DNA from: a virus
Length of the DNA: 29,032 bases
Direction: 5' to 3' (one strand)
Virus record (IMG/VR): IMGVR_UViG_3300029987_000038
Location: 1 to 29,032 of that record
This document shows, piece after piece, positions 21,986 through 27,931 of this stretch; the first letter of the stretch is position 1; each line of letters begins with the position of its first letter. The notes beneath the pieces were generated by a model. It did not search any database. It saw only the letters and a program-made list of their open reading frames with translations, and was not told where the DNA came from. The position numbers were made by a program, and so were the translations under genes.

Positions 21986-22395
21986 CCCATTCCTCTCAAA
22001 AACCGGCCAACACAGGCCGCGGCATACAGCCCGTCTTCGCAACAACGAACAGCGGCGCCACTCGGTAACTGTCGCCATGACCTGTCACGGATGTGGTCGA
22101 CCAATCCCGTAATCTGTTCCACGGCCTCGCGTGTACCGCGGTTCTTACGCACGCCATCATAGATACGCCGTCCCGCGTTCATGACTGTGGTATGATCTGT
22201 CAGGCCAACGTCTCGCGCAATCTCAGGTAGTGACTTGGTGGTCAGGTCGCGCGCCAGATAGCACGCCACCATCCTGGGTACGGCAGAATACTGCGATCGA
22301 TCACCACCTGTAATCTCGTCCAGAGGCATGCGGTAATAGACCGATGTCGCGGCCAGGATTTCTGACATGGATGGTTGGCGGCGGATCAGTGTCAT
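21982..22395 (-). CDS. Stand-alone DnaA domain IV (DNA-binding) protein
   Basis: 137 residues from ATG 22395 (ATGA overlap). Residues 9-82 match DnaA domain IV: ILAATSVYYRMPLDEITGG, then AVPRMVACYLARDLT, then LPEIARDVGL, and the signature DHTTVMNAGRRI at 67-78. In DnaA this domain recognises 9-bp DnaA boxes. The AAA+ ATPase, oligomerisation and helicase-loading domains are absent. The protein could bind host oriC or DnaA-box promoters and compete with DnaA, or act at a phage origin. The last 40 residues are unrelated. It is co-translated with a small HTH protein. Confidence 0.88.
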   Translation of the reverse strand: MTLIRRQPSMSEILAATSVYYRMPLDEITGGDRSQYSAVPRMVACYLARDLTTKSLPEIARDVGLTDHTTVMNAGRRIYDGVRKNRGTREAVEQITGLVDHIRDRSWRQLPSGAAVRCCEDGLYAAACVGRFLRGMG

Positions 22396-22592
22396 GACGT
22401 CGTCACTGTGCGTAACGCTGGCGGCGTCTTGAACGCCAAGCCAAGTTCCTTGGCGATCTGTTTGATGTAATCGACAGAGTAATCTAGCCGGATGGAAATC
22501 TGTGTGGAATTCAGCCCAGATAACCATAGCGCAGCCACACACGCCCGTAACTCGTCATGCGACAGGCGGTTGCGGCGCTGGGCTCCAGTCAT
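22392..22592 (-). CDS. Small helix-turn-helix protein (66 aa)
   Basis: 66 residues, with SHDELRACVAALWLSGLNST, then QISIRLDYSVDYIKQIAKEL, a helix-turn-helix of the type that scans DNA in small regulators and transposase N-termini. It starts with ATGA overlap after the 32-aa membrane protein and its stop overlaps the DnaA-domain start. Likely a DNA-binding partner or regulator. Target unknown. Confidence 0.7.
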   Translation of the reverse strand: MTGAQRRNRLSHDELRACVAALWLSGLNSTQISIRLDYSVDYIKQIAKELGLAFKTPPALRTVTTS

Positions 22593-22687
22593 TTGTGCCA
22601 CACCACGTAATACAGTCCGATGATCAAAAAACCAACAACAACGCAAACGATAACCGTGATTATAACTACCTGATCTGAAACATTCAT
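22589..22687 (-). CDS. Tiny single-span membrane protein (32 aa) coupled to the wall hydrolase
   Basis: 32 residues: MNVSDQ, a very hydrophobic span (VVIITVIVCVVVGFLIIGLY) and VVWHK. Both ends overlap neighbours by ATGA, and the upstream neighbour is the SleB-type hydrolase. The position suggests a holin- or spanin-like helper, although 32 residues is very short for known holins. Confidence 0.65.
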   Translation of the reverse strand: MNVSDQVVIITVIVCVVVGFLIIGLYYVVWHK

Positions 22688-23109
22688 GGCTTCCACTCCC
22701 CTTTGAAATATACGTTGCCCCCCAACTGTCCCACCCTCACCAATTTCCTGGCCCACCGCGGCCGGTCCCACGCCGCCGTAAAGTACAGCGAACCTGATGT
22801 AATACCCCTGCCATCACCGGCCATAGCACGACGGGCCAGGGCAACCACATGGGCCGGGGCCTTCTTGCCATGCCCGTCAAACTGAGACCGGGCCCGGACC
22901 AGAGCGCAAACGCTCTTACCAGATTGCTCGGCCCGGTTCAATACCACATCGGCCACGGCCAACATCGCCACCTCGCCGTCACCGCGGGCCTCGCCCCACA
23001 TCGTGGAGGCCAGGCACCTGGTGTCTCGATCGTACAACGGGGTGGCAGTTGCTGAACCAACGGTCATTAATCCAGCGATGATGGCAGCGGCCAGGGCGGT
23101 CACCCTCAT
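22684..23109 (-). CDS. SleB-type cell-wall hydrolase (endolysin candidate) with signal peptide
   Basis: 141 residues. Residues 1-22 form a signal peptide (MRVTALAAAIIAGLMTVGSA, cleavage after A-T-A). The mature part is the Hydrolase_2/SleB domain: CLASTMWGEARGDGEVAML with catalytic Glu40, VADVVLNRAEQ, and the GSLYFTAAW/GGNVYFKG end. These enzymes cleave peptidoglycan glycan strands. The signal peptide means that export is Sec-dependent. The start overlaps the upstream stop by ATGA, and a 32-aa membrane protein overlaps its end. Endolysin is the likeliest role. Confidence 0.88.
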   Translation of the reverse strand: MRVTALAAAIIAGLMTVGSATATPLYDRDTRCLASTMWGEARGDGEVAMLAVADVVLNRAEQSGKSVCALVRARSQFDGHGKKAPAHVVALARRAMAGDGRGITSGSLYFTAAWDRPRWARKLVRVGQLGGNVYFKGEWKP

Positions 23110-23543
23110 CGCTTGATATCCCACAACCGGTCATACAGGGCCAGGAGAGCCTCCAGGGCGGCCACTGTCTTGGGAAGGTCTTCGCGGTAGTGCGGATCAG
23201 CGGCGAGGCTCCTGACCGGCTCCACGGTCGCGTGGGGCGGTAAATCGTCCAACACCGAGGTCACGGCGATCTGTTTCAGGGCGTGTTGCCATGGTGTGGT
23301 CAATAACTCCTCACGCACATCCGCGTAAGGGATTCCAAGACCGGCGTCAAGTTCAGCAATACCTTCCTCGATCGCCAACCAATCGGCCTCAGCGGCGTCA
23401 GATTCGGACTCCGCCTTGTTTCCAACAACCCGGATACTGCCGGTTACAGCGTTGTCGCCAAACGACGTTTCAGGCTCGTGCCACGCCGTGTCGCATGTAT
23501 TGTCGGCTGTGCCGAGCAGTTCGGTAGCAGTTTTACACGTCAT
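23106..23543 (-). CDS. Hypothetical acidic protein (145 aa)
   Basis: 145 residues beginning MTCKTATELLGTADNTCD. Acidic with helical middle (ADWLAIEEGIAELDAG, then WQHALKQIAVTSVLDDL) and end (TVAALEALLALYDRLWDIK). It overlaps the winged-helix gene upstream by 11 nt and the hydrolase gene downstream by 4 nt. No family recognised. Its place next to the CtrA-like protein is the only clue. Confidence 0.65.
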   Translation of the reverse strand: MTCKTATELLGTADNTCDTAWHEPETSFGDNAVTGSIRVVGNKAESESDAAEADWLAIEEGIAELDAGLGIPYADVREELLTTPWQHALKQIAVTSVLDDLPPHATVEPVRSLAADPHYREDLPKTVAALEALLALYDRLWDIKR

Positions 23544-24027
23544 GGGTGTTCTCCTGTGTGGGTTTGGGCGCAAACACACGAGCGCCGTTTGGGACTGGGT
23601 CGGTCGCTAACCGTAGCGCCCATCCGTCGCCTTGGTATGTGTCGATCACGATTCCGAGTGGGAATAGCTTCTGCCGTAACCGGCGAATAATGGTTTGGAT
23701 ACTACGAAAGCCAGAATCAGGCTCCGCTGACCGCCGCGGATACATCTCACGGAAGATAACACGTTTATCAATTACGTGCCCACGAGCAGCCCCCAGCATC
23801 TTCAGAGTTCTACACTCCATTTTTGTAAGCCATTCGGATTGTACGCCATTTAGACGCACAACTGATAACTCCTTGTCAAACCACAATTCTACAGTGAAGT
23901 TGTGTAAATTTGTATTTTCTTCTTGTTGTTTACATTCCACACCAAACTCCTGTTCAATTACCTGTGTACCGATTGGTTTTCCGGTTAACGATTCTCCGCA
24001 TATCGATGTCAAGTTTCCTTTACACAT
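23533..24027 (-). CDS. CtrA/OmpR-type winged-helix DNA-binding protein without receiver domain
   Basis: 164 residues. Residues 66-140 form an OmpR/PhoB-type C-terminal DNA-binding domain: LTKMECRTLKMLGAARGHVI, KRVIFREMYP, the recognition helix FRSIQTIIRRLRQKL, and the wing IDTYQGDGWALRL. This is the layout of CtrA in alphaproteobacteria. The phosphorylated receiver domain is missing and is replaced by about 45 unrelated residues, so activity would not depend on the phosphorelay. The 5' half of the gene is visibly AT-rich compared with neighbours. It overlaps the GcrA-like gene by 8 nt. It may bind host CtrA sites or phage promoters; neither is shown. Confidence 0.85.
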   Translation of the reverse strand: MCKGNLTSICGESLTGKPIGTQVIEQEFGVECKQQEENTNLHNFTVELWFDKELSVVRLNGVQSEWLTKMECRTLKMLGAARGHVIDKRVIFREMYPRRSAEPDSGFRSIQTIIRRLRQKLFPLGIVIDTYQGDGWALRLATDPVPNGARVFAPKPTQENTHDV

Positions 24028-24286
24028 CGCCTACACCTGGTTTCGCACCTACAAACGCGAACTCCGTACTAGCCGGCCTCTTGCCTCGCTTCACGGCCCT
24101 GCTATCCCAGTCATGGCAGGCGCAGTACTTACTACCTGGGATGGCATCACTGGCGCAGAACCGGAAATCGGTTGAGTCGACGTGACCGGTTGGCCAGCGA
24201 CACTGTGGCTCGCGACCGGGTGACCGGGGACGTAGCGCCATGATCGCGGCCTGAGCAGTGAGCGTGTCTTGATCGCGGTAGGTCAT
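24020..24286 (-). CDS. GcrA-like sigma-interacting domain protein
   Basis: 88 residues. Residues 29-58 carry the GcrA C-terminal signature: C-x-W-P-x-G (CRWPTGH), D-F-R-F-C (residues 40-44) and Y-C-x-x-H (YCACH). In Caulobacter GcrA this region binds domain 2 of sigma70, while the separate N-terminal domain reads methylated GANTC. Here only about 28 residues precede the motif, so the DNA-binding domain is absent. The protein should therefore contact the host sigma factor without its own site reading, unless it works with another protein, for which the overlapping winged-helix gene is an obvious candidate. The ribosome site is weak. Confidence 0.8.
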   Translation of the reverse strand: MTYRDQDTLTAQAAIMALRPRSPGREPQCRWPTGHVDSTDFRFCASDAIPGSKYCACHDWDSRAVKRGKRPASTEFAFVGAKPGVGDV

Positions 24287-24326
24287 GGTGCTGTGGTCCA
24301 AGCGGTGAAAAATCGGTTCGGTACGG

Positions 24327-24869
24327 TCACGGGAAGACTCGGCCGGGCGGACCACCGGTGCCCCAGATGTGCGGGACAGGGTCCGTGTTAACTGATTCGA
24401 TAAACGATTTGATATCGGGTGACCACGCGCCGTACCGGGCAACGATGGCGTTGAATTCGGTGACGTCATGCTCAACGATGCAGTACACCGGATCACCGGT
24501 CATGCGGTTGGCACGGGGGCACCCGTCCTTGTCGATGGCTTGGCGCGCGTGACACATTTCGTGATCCATGAGGATCGTTTTTAACCTGTCATCAGCCTCG
24601 TTCCACCACTCGGTTTCGAACGTGAATAGGAAGTCAGGCACGTAACCCACGGTTTGTTCCAGCATCCAGTCGAACAGTTTGGACTGCCGGCCATTCACAC
24701 GCGGCATAGAGCAGGTTCCTAGAACCTGTTTGCCCCCGAAGATTTCCTGATAATCTCTCATAAGAAACGCCACGGACGGTTCGTTGGCTTCCAGATCGGG
24801 ATGGAACTGCAGCAGGCGCTTGTAGAACACCATGGGGTGATGCGGTGATTCTTCTGGGACATGGAACAT
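24327..24869 (-). CDS. Putative phage zinc metallopeptidase (HExxH)
   Basis: 180 residues with HEMCH at 103-107, followed by ARQAIDKDG, and HDVTEFNAIVARYGAW at 134-149. This matches the putative phage metallopeptidase type, where the HExxH pair binds zinc and the downstream His-Asp or Glu completes the site. No signal peptide, so it acts in the host cytoplasm or in the virion. Substrate is unknown. Processing a host regulator or a phage precursor are both possible. It lies directly upstream of the GcrA-like gene, with a 40-nt gap. Confidence 0.8.
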   Translation of the reverse strand: MFHVPEESPHHPMVFYKRLLQFHPDLEANEPSVAFLMRDYQEIFGGKQVLGTCSMPRVNGRQSKLFDWMLEQTVGYVPDFLFTFETEWWNEADDRLKTILMDHEMCHARQAIDKDGCPRANRMTGDPVYCIVEHDVTEFNAIVARYGAWSPDIKSFIESVNTDPVPHIWGTGGPPGRVFP

Positions 24870-24875
24870 ATCGGG

Positions 24876-25265
24876 TTACCGGTTGTATTCTGTTGCTACG
24901 ATTTCGGCCGGGCTCATTCCGGAGCGCCGAGGGTTTGGTACGCACTTCAGGCCAATTGATTTGCCTTGACCCACTGAACCGTCACGCCTGTGGTTCGGGA
25001 AACGCATACCGCAACAGCACACGGCGTGCAACGTGTCCGCGGTTGAGCCACACACAGCGCAACGGAACGTGGTGTGATCTTCGGACTCCAGGATACGGCC
25101 AAAGCATGACGCGCAGCAGTGTTCGGTGAACCGCCACAGCCCCTCGCTGCCGTGGATGGGTTTATGGCGATGTGCGACACGCGGCTTGGGAACCCGCGGT
25201 CTGGCGCGAAACACGACTGGTTGTGCCTCGAATTTGAACGCGGGGGGGTCACGCGTTATCGGCAT
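24876..25265 (-). CDS. Zinc-finger-type hypothetical protein (129 aa)
   Basis: 129 residues from ATG 25265, with GGGGAGA as ribosome site and 17 nt overlap with the upstream gene. The centre has two Cys-pair ribbons (HCCASCFGRI ... FRCAVCGS) and a third Cys cluster (AVCCCGMRFP), suited to one or two zinc sites. The N-terminus is basic (VVFRARPRVPKPR). Probably a nucleic-acid- or protein-binding zinc protein. No named family is recognised. Confidence 0.7.
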   Translation of the reverse strand: MPITRDPPAFKFEAQPVVFRARPRVPKPRVAHRHKPIHGSEGLWRFTEHCCASCFGRILESEDHTTFRCAVCGSTADTLHAVCCCGMRFPNHRRDGSVGQGKSIGLKCVPNPRRSGMSPAEIVATEYNR

Positions 25266-25539
25266 CGTCCGTCTCCCCGTCCAGTACGTGATCCACGATG
25301 TCATTCAGTTCGCCAAGATGACGCTCGGGTATGTTCTGGCCTAGGTGACGGACGCCGTCGCTGTAGACCTCGACAAGATGCCAGAAATTACCGCGGTCCG
25401 GCCTTGGCTTCCAATAGTACAGCGTAGCCCTGAACATGCGGCCATCTTGAATGGTGCAGCGAACTGTTGAGCCCTCACTGTTCTCATATTCGTACCACTT
25501 GAACACAGCGGCGGGTCTGGCGTCACGGACACAGGTCAC
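25249..25539 (-). CDS. Hypothetical protein (96 aa, GTG start)
   Basis: 96 residues. The GTG at 25539 overlaps the upstream TGA (GTGA) and has AGGGGAG 6 nt before it, so it is preferred over a longer ATG version. Beta-rich first half (AVFKWYEYENSEG, RMFRATLYYWKPR, FWHLVEVYSDG), then an acidic tail (DIVDHVLDGETDDADNA). Not recognised. Confidence 0.65.
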   Translation of the reverse strand: MTCVRDARPAAVFKWYEYENSEGSTVRCTIQDGRMFRATLYYWKPRPDRGNFWHLVEVYSDGVRHLGQNIPERHLGELNDIVDHVLDGETDDADNA

Positions 25540-26132
25540 AGCAGACTCCCCTGGCGAATAACATCTGGTTTCACGGCTCGCCATTCCGGGCTGATCTGAC
25601 CTGGGGTGAGCCGCATGACGTGGGCGATAAGCTCTTGGCGGTCACAGGCGTGCCTGACGTGGATCCGGTTTGGGGCGCCGTCAACGGTGTAGGCCAGATC
25701 AAGCTCTTGGACCATGCGCAGCGCTACGGGTTCGGTCCCCTTGGCGTTACGGCCGGATAACGATTCGCGCTCACGGTTGTAGCATGAGATACAGCGCCGC
25801 TTATGAATCATGCGGGTGGTACCGGTTCCGCAGCGTGGGCAGATTTCGGTGCCGAACAGCCAGTTGTAGTGGATCAGGGGTGTGCCGGTGTGACAGGCCC
25901 CGATCGGACAGTCACGGCATACCGATAGACGTTCGACCAGGCCACGCGTTGCGGTCTGGGCGTCACGGTGGCGCTGGGCACAGCTCGCCGTGGACAGGGT
26001 CGCCGATAGCGGTTGGCATCGAAATAGCCGGATGTCGGTTCCGGGGTATGTGGTATAGGCCACGCCCGGTGCCGACGTCGGTTCGCCATGACGCGGTGTC
26101 GCTGGTTCCGGGGTGGGTCTACGTTTCGCCAT
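25536..26132 (-). CDS. Zinc-finger-type phage protein (198 aa)
   Basis: 198 residues. The N-terminus is Pro/Arg-rich. Residues 36-85 hold the F-R-C...L-S-T-A-S-C-A-Q-R arrangement ending in VCRDCPIGACHTG, which I recall from alphaproteobacterial phage and prophage proteins of unknown function. A C4 ribbon follows (CPRCGTG ... CISCYNRE, about 98-120), and the last third is helical (QELIAHVMRLTPGQIS). It is probably nucleic-acid binding. It is the first gene of the leftward 21-26 kb operon, with the divergent control region upstream. Confidence 0.75.
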   Translation of the reverse strand: MAKRRPTPEPATPRHGEPTSAPGVAYTTYPGTDIRLFRCQPLSATLSTASCAQRHRDAQTATRGLVERLSVCRDCPIGACHTGTPLIHYNWLFGTEICPRCGTGTTRMIHKRRCISCYNRERESLSGRNAKGTEPVALRMVQELDLAYTVDGAPNRIHVRHACDRQELIAHVMRLTPGQISPEWRAVKPDVIRQGSLL

Positions 26133-26281
26133 GCCCGGAAGTTACACGGTAAGCCCGTGCGTTGGGAAGTGGGAAAAGAATGACGCGGCGGGGCCGGTGG
26201 GGGTGTGGGTTGGTTGGTTGGGGTGTGGGATGGTTGGTAGGGTAGTCGGGCAGTGGGAAAAAAATCGTTATTCGTGATTTC

Positions 26282-26310
26282 ATTGTATATATGAAACGTT
26301 AATGTGTTGA
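26282..26310 (-). promoter_or_regulatory. Candidate sigma70-type leftward promoter
   Basis: TCAACA (26310-26305) and TACAAT (26287-26282) on the minus strand are separated by exactly 17 nt. The -10 matches the consensus in five of six bases and the -35 in four. It would transcribe the 21-26 kb operon with a leader of about 140 nt. Confidence 0.45.
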
Positions 26311-26408
26311 TCTATATATATTATTGGTTCTGGTGAATTATGATAGCATAAATATCATGTCCTATGAGATATAATGATACCTTAATTCATTGATCTATCT
26401 ATATTATT
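26307..26408. repeat. Direct repeats TTGATCTATMTATATTATT
   Basis: Two 19-bp copies at 26307-26325 and 26390-26408 differ at one base and lie 83 bp apart. Between them ATGATA and TATCAT form an inverted pair (26340-26357). They overlap the leftward promoter and may be operators. Confidence 0.55.
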
Positions 26409-26614
26409 ATATATGGTATAAATGGTATAAGTAAGTAAGGCAAGGTATGTGCTACATAAATACATGATATTGTTGAATTATATGTGCTGGTGGAAGTGGT
26501 ATACGGCTTCTTGAAAATATACATACCCCCACCACGCGCGACCCCGGCCCAAGAATCAGAGAGAGGGTGTGTGAGAGATGATGAGAGGGATATATAAAAG
26601 GAGAGGGGGGTAGT

Positions 26615-26815
26615 GTGTGGAAACGGGTATTTTTTCCGCGTATGCCGTTAATACGTAACAAAACAAATACTTACACTGTTAGACAGCGGTACTATCGCTG
26701 CTTTGAATGTTTTTCTGATTCCGTCAGCGCTCTTATTCGTTTAAAATCAATACGATGTGCAGACAGACAGCGGATAAGATGGTGGCTTAGAGGTGTGGAC
26801 GTGACACCAGAATAA
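26615..26815 (+). CDS. Small basic Cys-containing protein (66 aa), tentative
   Basis: GTG 26615 follows an AAAGGAGAGG tract, and the frame runs 66 codons to 26815. The peptide is very basic, with TVRQRYYRCFECFSDS in the middle (one C-x2-C pair) and RQRIRWWLRGVD near the end. It has some flavour of a zinc-ribbon regulator, but a complete zinc site is not visible. ATG 26642 is an alternative start. Its 3' end contains the promoter box of the RHH genes, so it may be a chance frame. Confidence 0.3.
   Translation: MWKRVFFPRMPLIRNKTNTYTVRQRYYRCFECFSDSVSALIRLKSIRCADRQRIRWWLRGVDVTPE
26797..26813 (+). promoter_or_regulatory. Plus-strand copy of the phage-type promoter motif
   Basis: GGACGTGAC-AC-CAGAAT on the plus strand, with the same box, spacing and -10 features as the minus-strand set. 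It points towards the only rightward genes. It lies just upstream of a consensus sigma70 promoter, giving a tandem arrangement. Confidence 0.45.
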
Positions 26816-26821
26816 AAAGTA

Positions 26822-26850
26822 TTGACATATCAATGGTTATTTGATAGAAT
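26822..26850 (+). promoter_or_regulatory. Strong sigma70-type promoter of the RHH genes
   Basis: A perfect TTGACA (26822-26827), a 17-nt spacer and TAGAAT (26845-26850). The predicted start is near 26857, giving a leader of about 50 nt to ATG 26909 with GGAAGGAAG as ribosome site. This suggests expression by unmodified host RNA polymerase soon after DNA entry. Confidence 0.85.
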
Positions 26851-26908
26851 ATAAAAAATAGACGTAATTGTGCGTCTGTGTGAGTATTATTGGAAGGAAG
26901 TTACAGAT

Positions 26909-27436
26909 ATGAGGCCGAAAATGGCTCATTACACCATGCCGGATGAGGTGCTTGACCTGGTCAATGCCATGGCGAAGAAACACAAGGTGTCGAAATCGCA
27001 GATCGTGACATGGGCAGTGCTGGATTATGACGAGTGCCATGACCGGCTGGCGGCTCGGGTCAAGGCCGAAACGGAAGCCCGACAACGCATCGTGATGCGG
27101 TTTTCGCGTCCAGAACCGCCCAAGCCACGTCAGGCCCCGTCCGGGTCATCCCCTAAGGTCGATTGGGGAAAGGTCAAGAAGACTGGCCTAAATGCGCCTT
27201 GGACCCATGACAAGACGTTTGCACCGGTAGTATCCGATGGCATGATGGCATCCGTTTTCATCCCGTATGACGACAACGACAGCCGGATGACGTCCGCCCT
27301 GGTGACCGGTCGAATCAGGGCTGGTATCAATGCTTGGAAGAAATCCAGGAACATGAACAACGTGGTGTTCCACACCGCGCGGTGCCGAGATCCGCAAACC
27401 GGGACACACGCGTTCGAAGTCTGGAGGGAGGTATGA
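26909..27436 (+). CDS. Ribbon-helix-helix protein with C-terminal domain (175 aa), copy 1
   Basis: 175 residues. The ATG at 26909 is preferred over an upstream GTG because GGAAGGAAG lies 8 nt before it. Residues 5-45 (AHYTMPDEVLDLVNAMAKKH, VSKSQIVTWAVLDYDE) fit a ribbon-helix-helix DNA-binding domain: a short strand and two helices. After a Pro/Lys linker, the C-terminal 75 residues (ASVFIPYDDNDSRMTSALV, GRIRAGINAWKK, AFEVWREV) resemble the same part of the next protein. Likely a dimeric repressor or DNA-organising factor acting early. Autoregulation at the divergent region is plausible. Confidence 0.78.
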   Translation: MRPKMAHYTMPDEVLDLVNAMAKKHKVSKSQIVTWAVLDYDECHDRLAARVKAETEARQRIVMRFSRPEPPKPRQAPSGSSPKVDWGKVKKTGLNAPWTHDKTFAPVVSDGMMASVFIPYDDNDSRMTSALVTGRIRAGINAWKKSRNMNNVVFHTARCRDPQTGTHAFEVWREV

Positions 27437-27855
27437 GTGATAAGGAATGGGTCAGGGTCACGGGCCCTGCGGCCGAAGTGATGACCGGTATCTCGATGCG
27501 TGAGGCCAGAGACCCGGCTGAGGTGGTAGAGTCCGCACTGCGTGAGTACTACGCCATGCGTTACGTCTACACGCCACAGCACGTTATCTCGATGCGTGAA
27601 GAGGTTATCAACAACAACGAATGGGTGGAAGTTCCGACGCCCAGATTCAACCCATGCGCCCTCGCGCCAGGCAATAAGAAATCCTCGGTTGTGGTGCCGT
27701 TCGATAACGGCGATCCACGATCCTGCTCAACGTTGTTGTGGAACCGGATCCATGTCAGCATTGATCGCGCCAAGAACCAAGGTAAGGTCGGGATGGGTGC
27801 GATCTTCACGGTGAAGCCGGTCGACGGCGGTTACGAGGTCAGGCGCCTGAAGTGA
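27433..27855 (+). CDS. Ribbon-helix-helix-like protein (140 aa), paralogous copy 2
   Basis: 140 residues. The ATG overlaps the stop of copy 1 (ATGA) and follows GGAGGGAGG. The N-terminus (EWVRVTGPAAEVMTGISMRE, then DPAEVVESALREYYAM) again fits strand-helix-helix. The C-terminus (SSVVVPFDNGDPRSCSTLL, NRIHVSIDRAKNQG, GYEVRRLK) parallels copy 1 in order and spacing. The pair probably arose by tandem duplication and may form heterodimers or divide early and late functions. A 9-bp stem lies 9 nt after the stop. Confidence 0.75.
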   Translation: MSDKEWVRVTGPAAEVMTGISMREARDPAEVVESALREYYAMRYVYTPQHVISMREEVINNNEWVEVPTPRFNPCALAPGNKKSSVVVPFDNGDPRSCSTLLWNRIHVSIDRAKNQGKVGMGAIFTVKPVDGGYEVRRLK

Positions 27856-27863
27856 CGCGGTGT

Positions 27864-27893
27864 CGGGGCGGTCCGGTTCAGACCACCGCCCCG
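27864..27893. terminator. Strong stem between convergent units
   Basis: CGGGGCGGT (27864-27872) and ACCGCCCCG (27885-27893) form a perfect 9-bp stem with a 12-nt loop. It lies between the ends of the rightward RHH genes and the leftward genes. It has no U-tract on either side, so it is a weak or Rho-assisted terminator at best. Confidence 0.45.
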
Positions 27894-27931
27894 ATCGCCT
27901 CTCTGACGCGTTGGCGCCAGTATGTGATATG

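Larger units (their letters stand above)
26133..26614. other. Divergent control region, AT-rich with G/T- and purine-rich tracts
   Basis: No convincing gene lies here. From left to right it contains a G/T-rich tract with repeated TTGG units (about 26185-26245), an AT-rich core (26270-26460) with direct repeats and a leftward promoter candidate, and a purine-rich GA-repeat tract (about 26555-26612). It separates the leftward regulatory operon from the rightward RHH genes. It could also be a replication origin, since AT-rich DNA with repeats is typical, but this is not shown. Confidence 0.55.

Noticed and set aside
26452-26661. 69-codon minus-strand frame in the control region
   Set aside because: Low-complexity Pro/Ser/His translation of the GA-rich tract, with no ribosome site.
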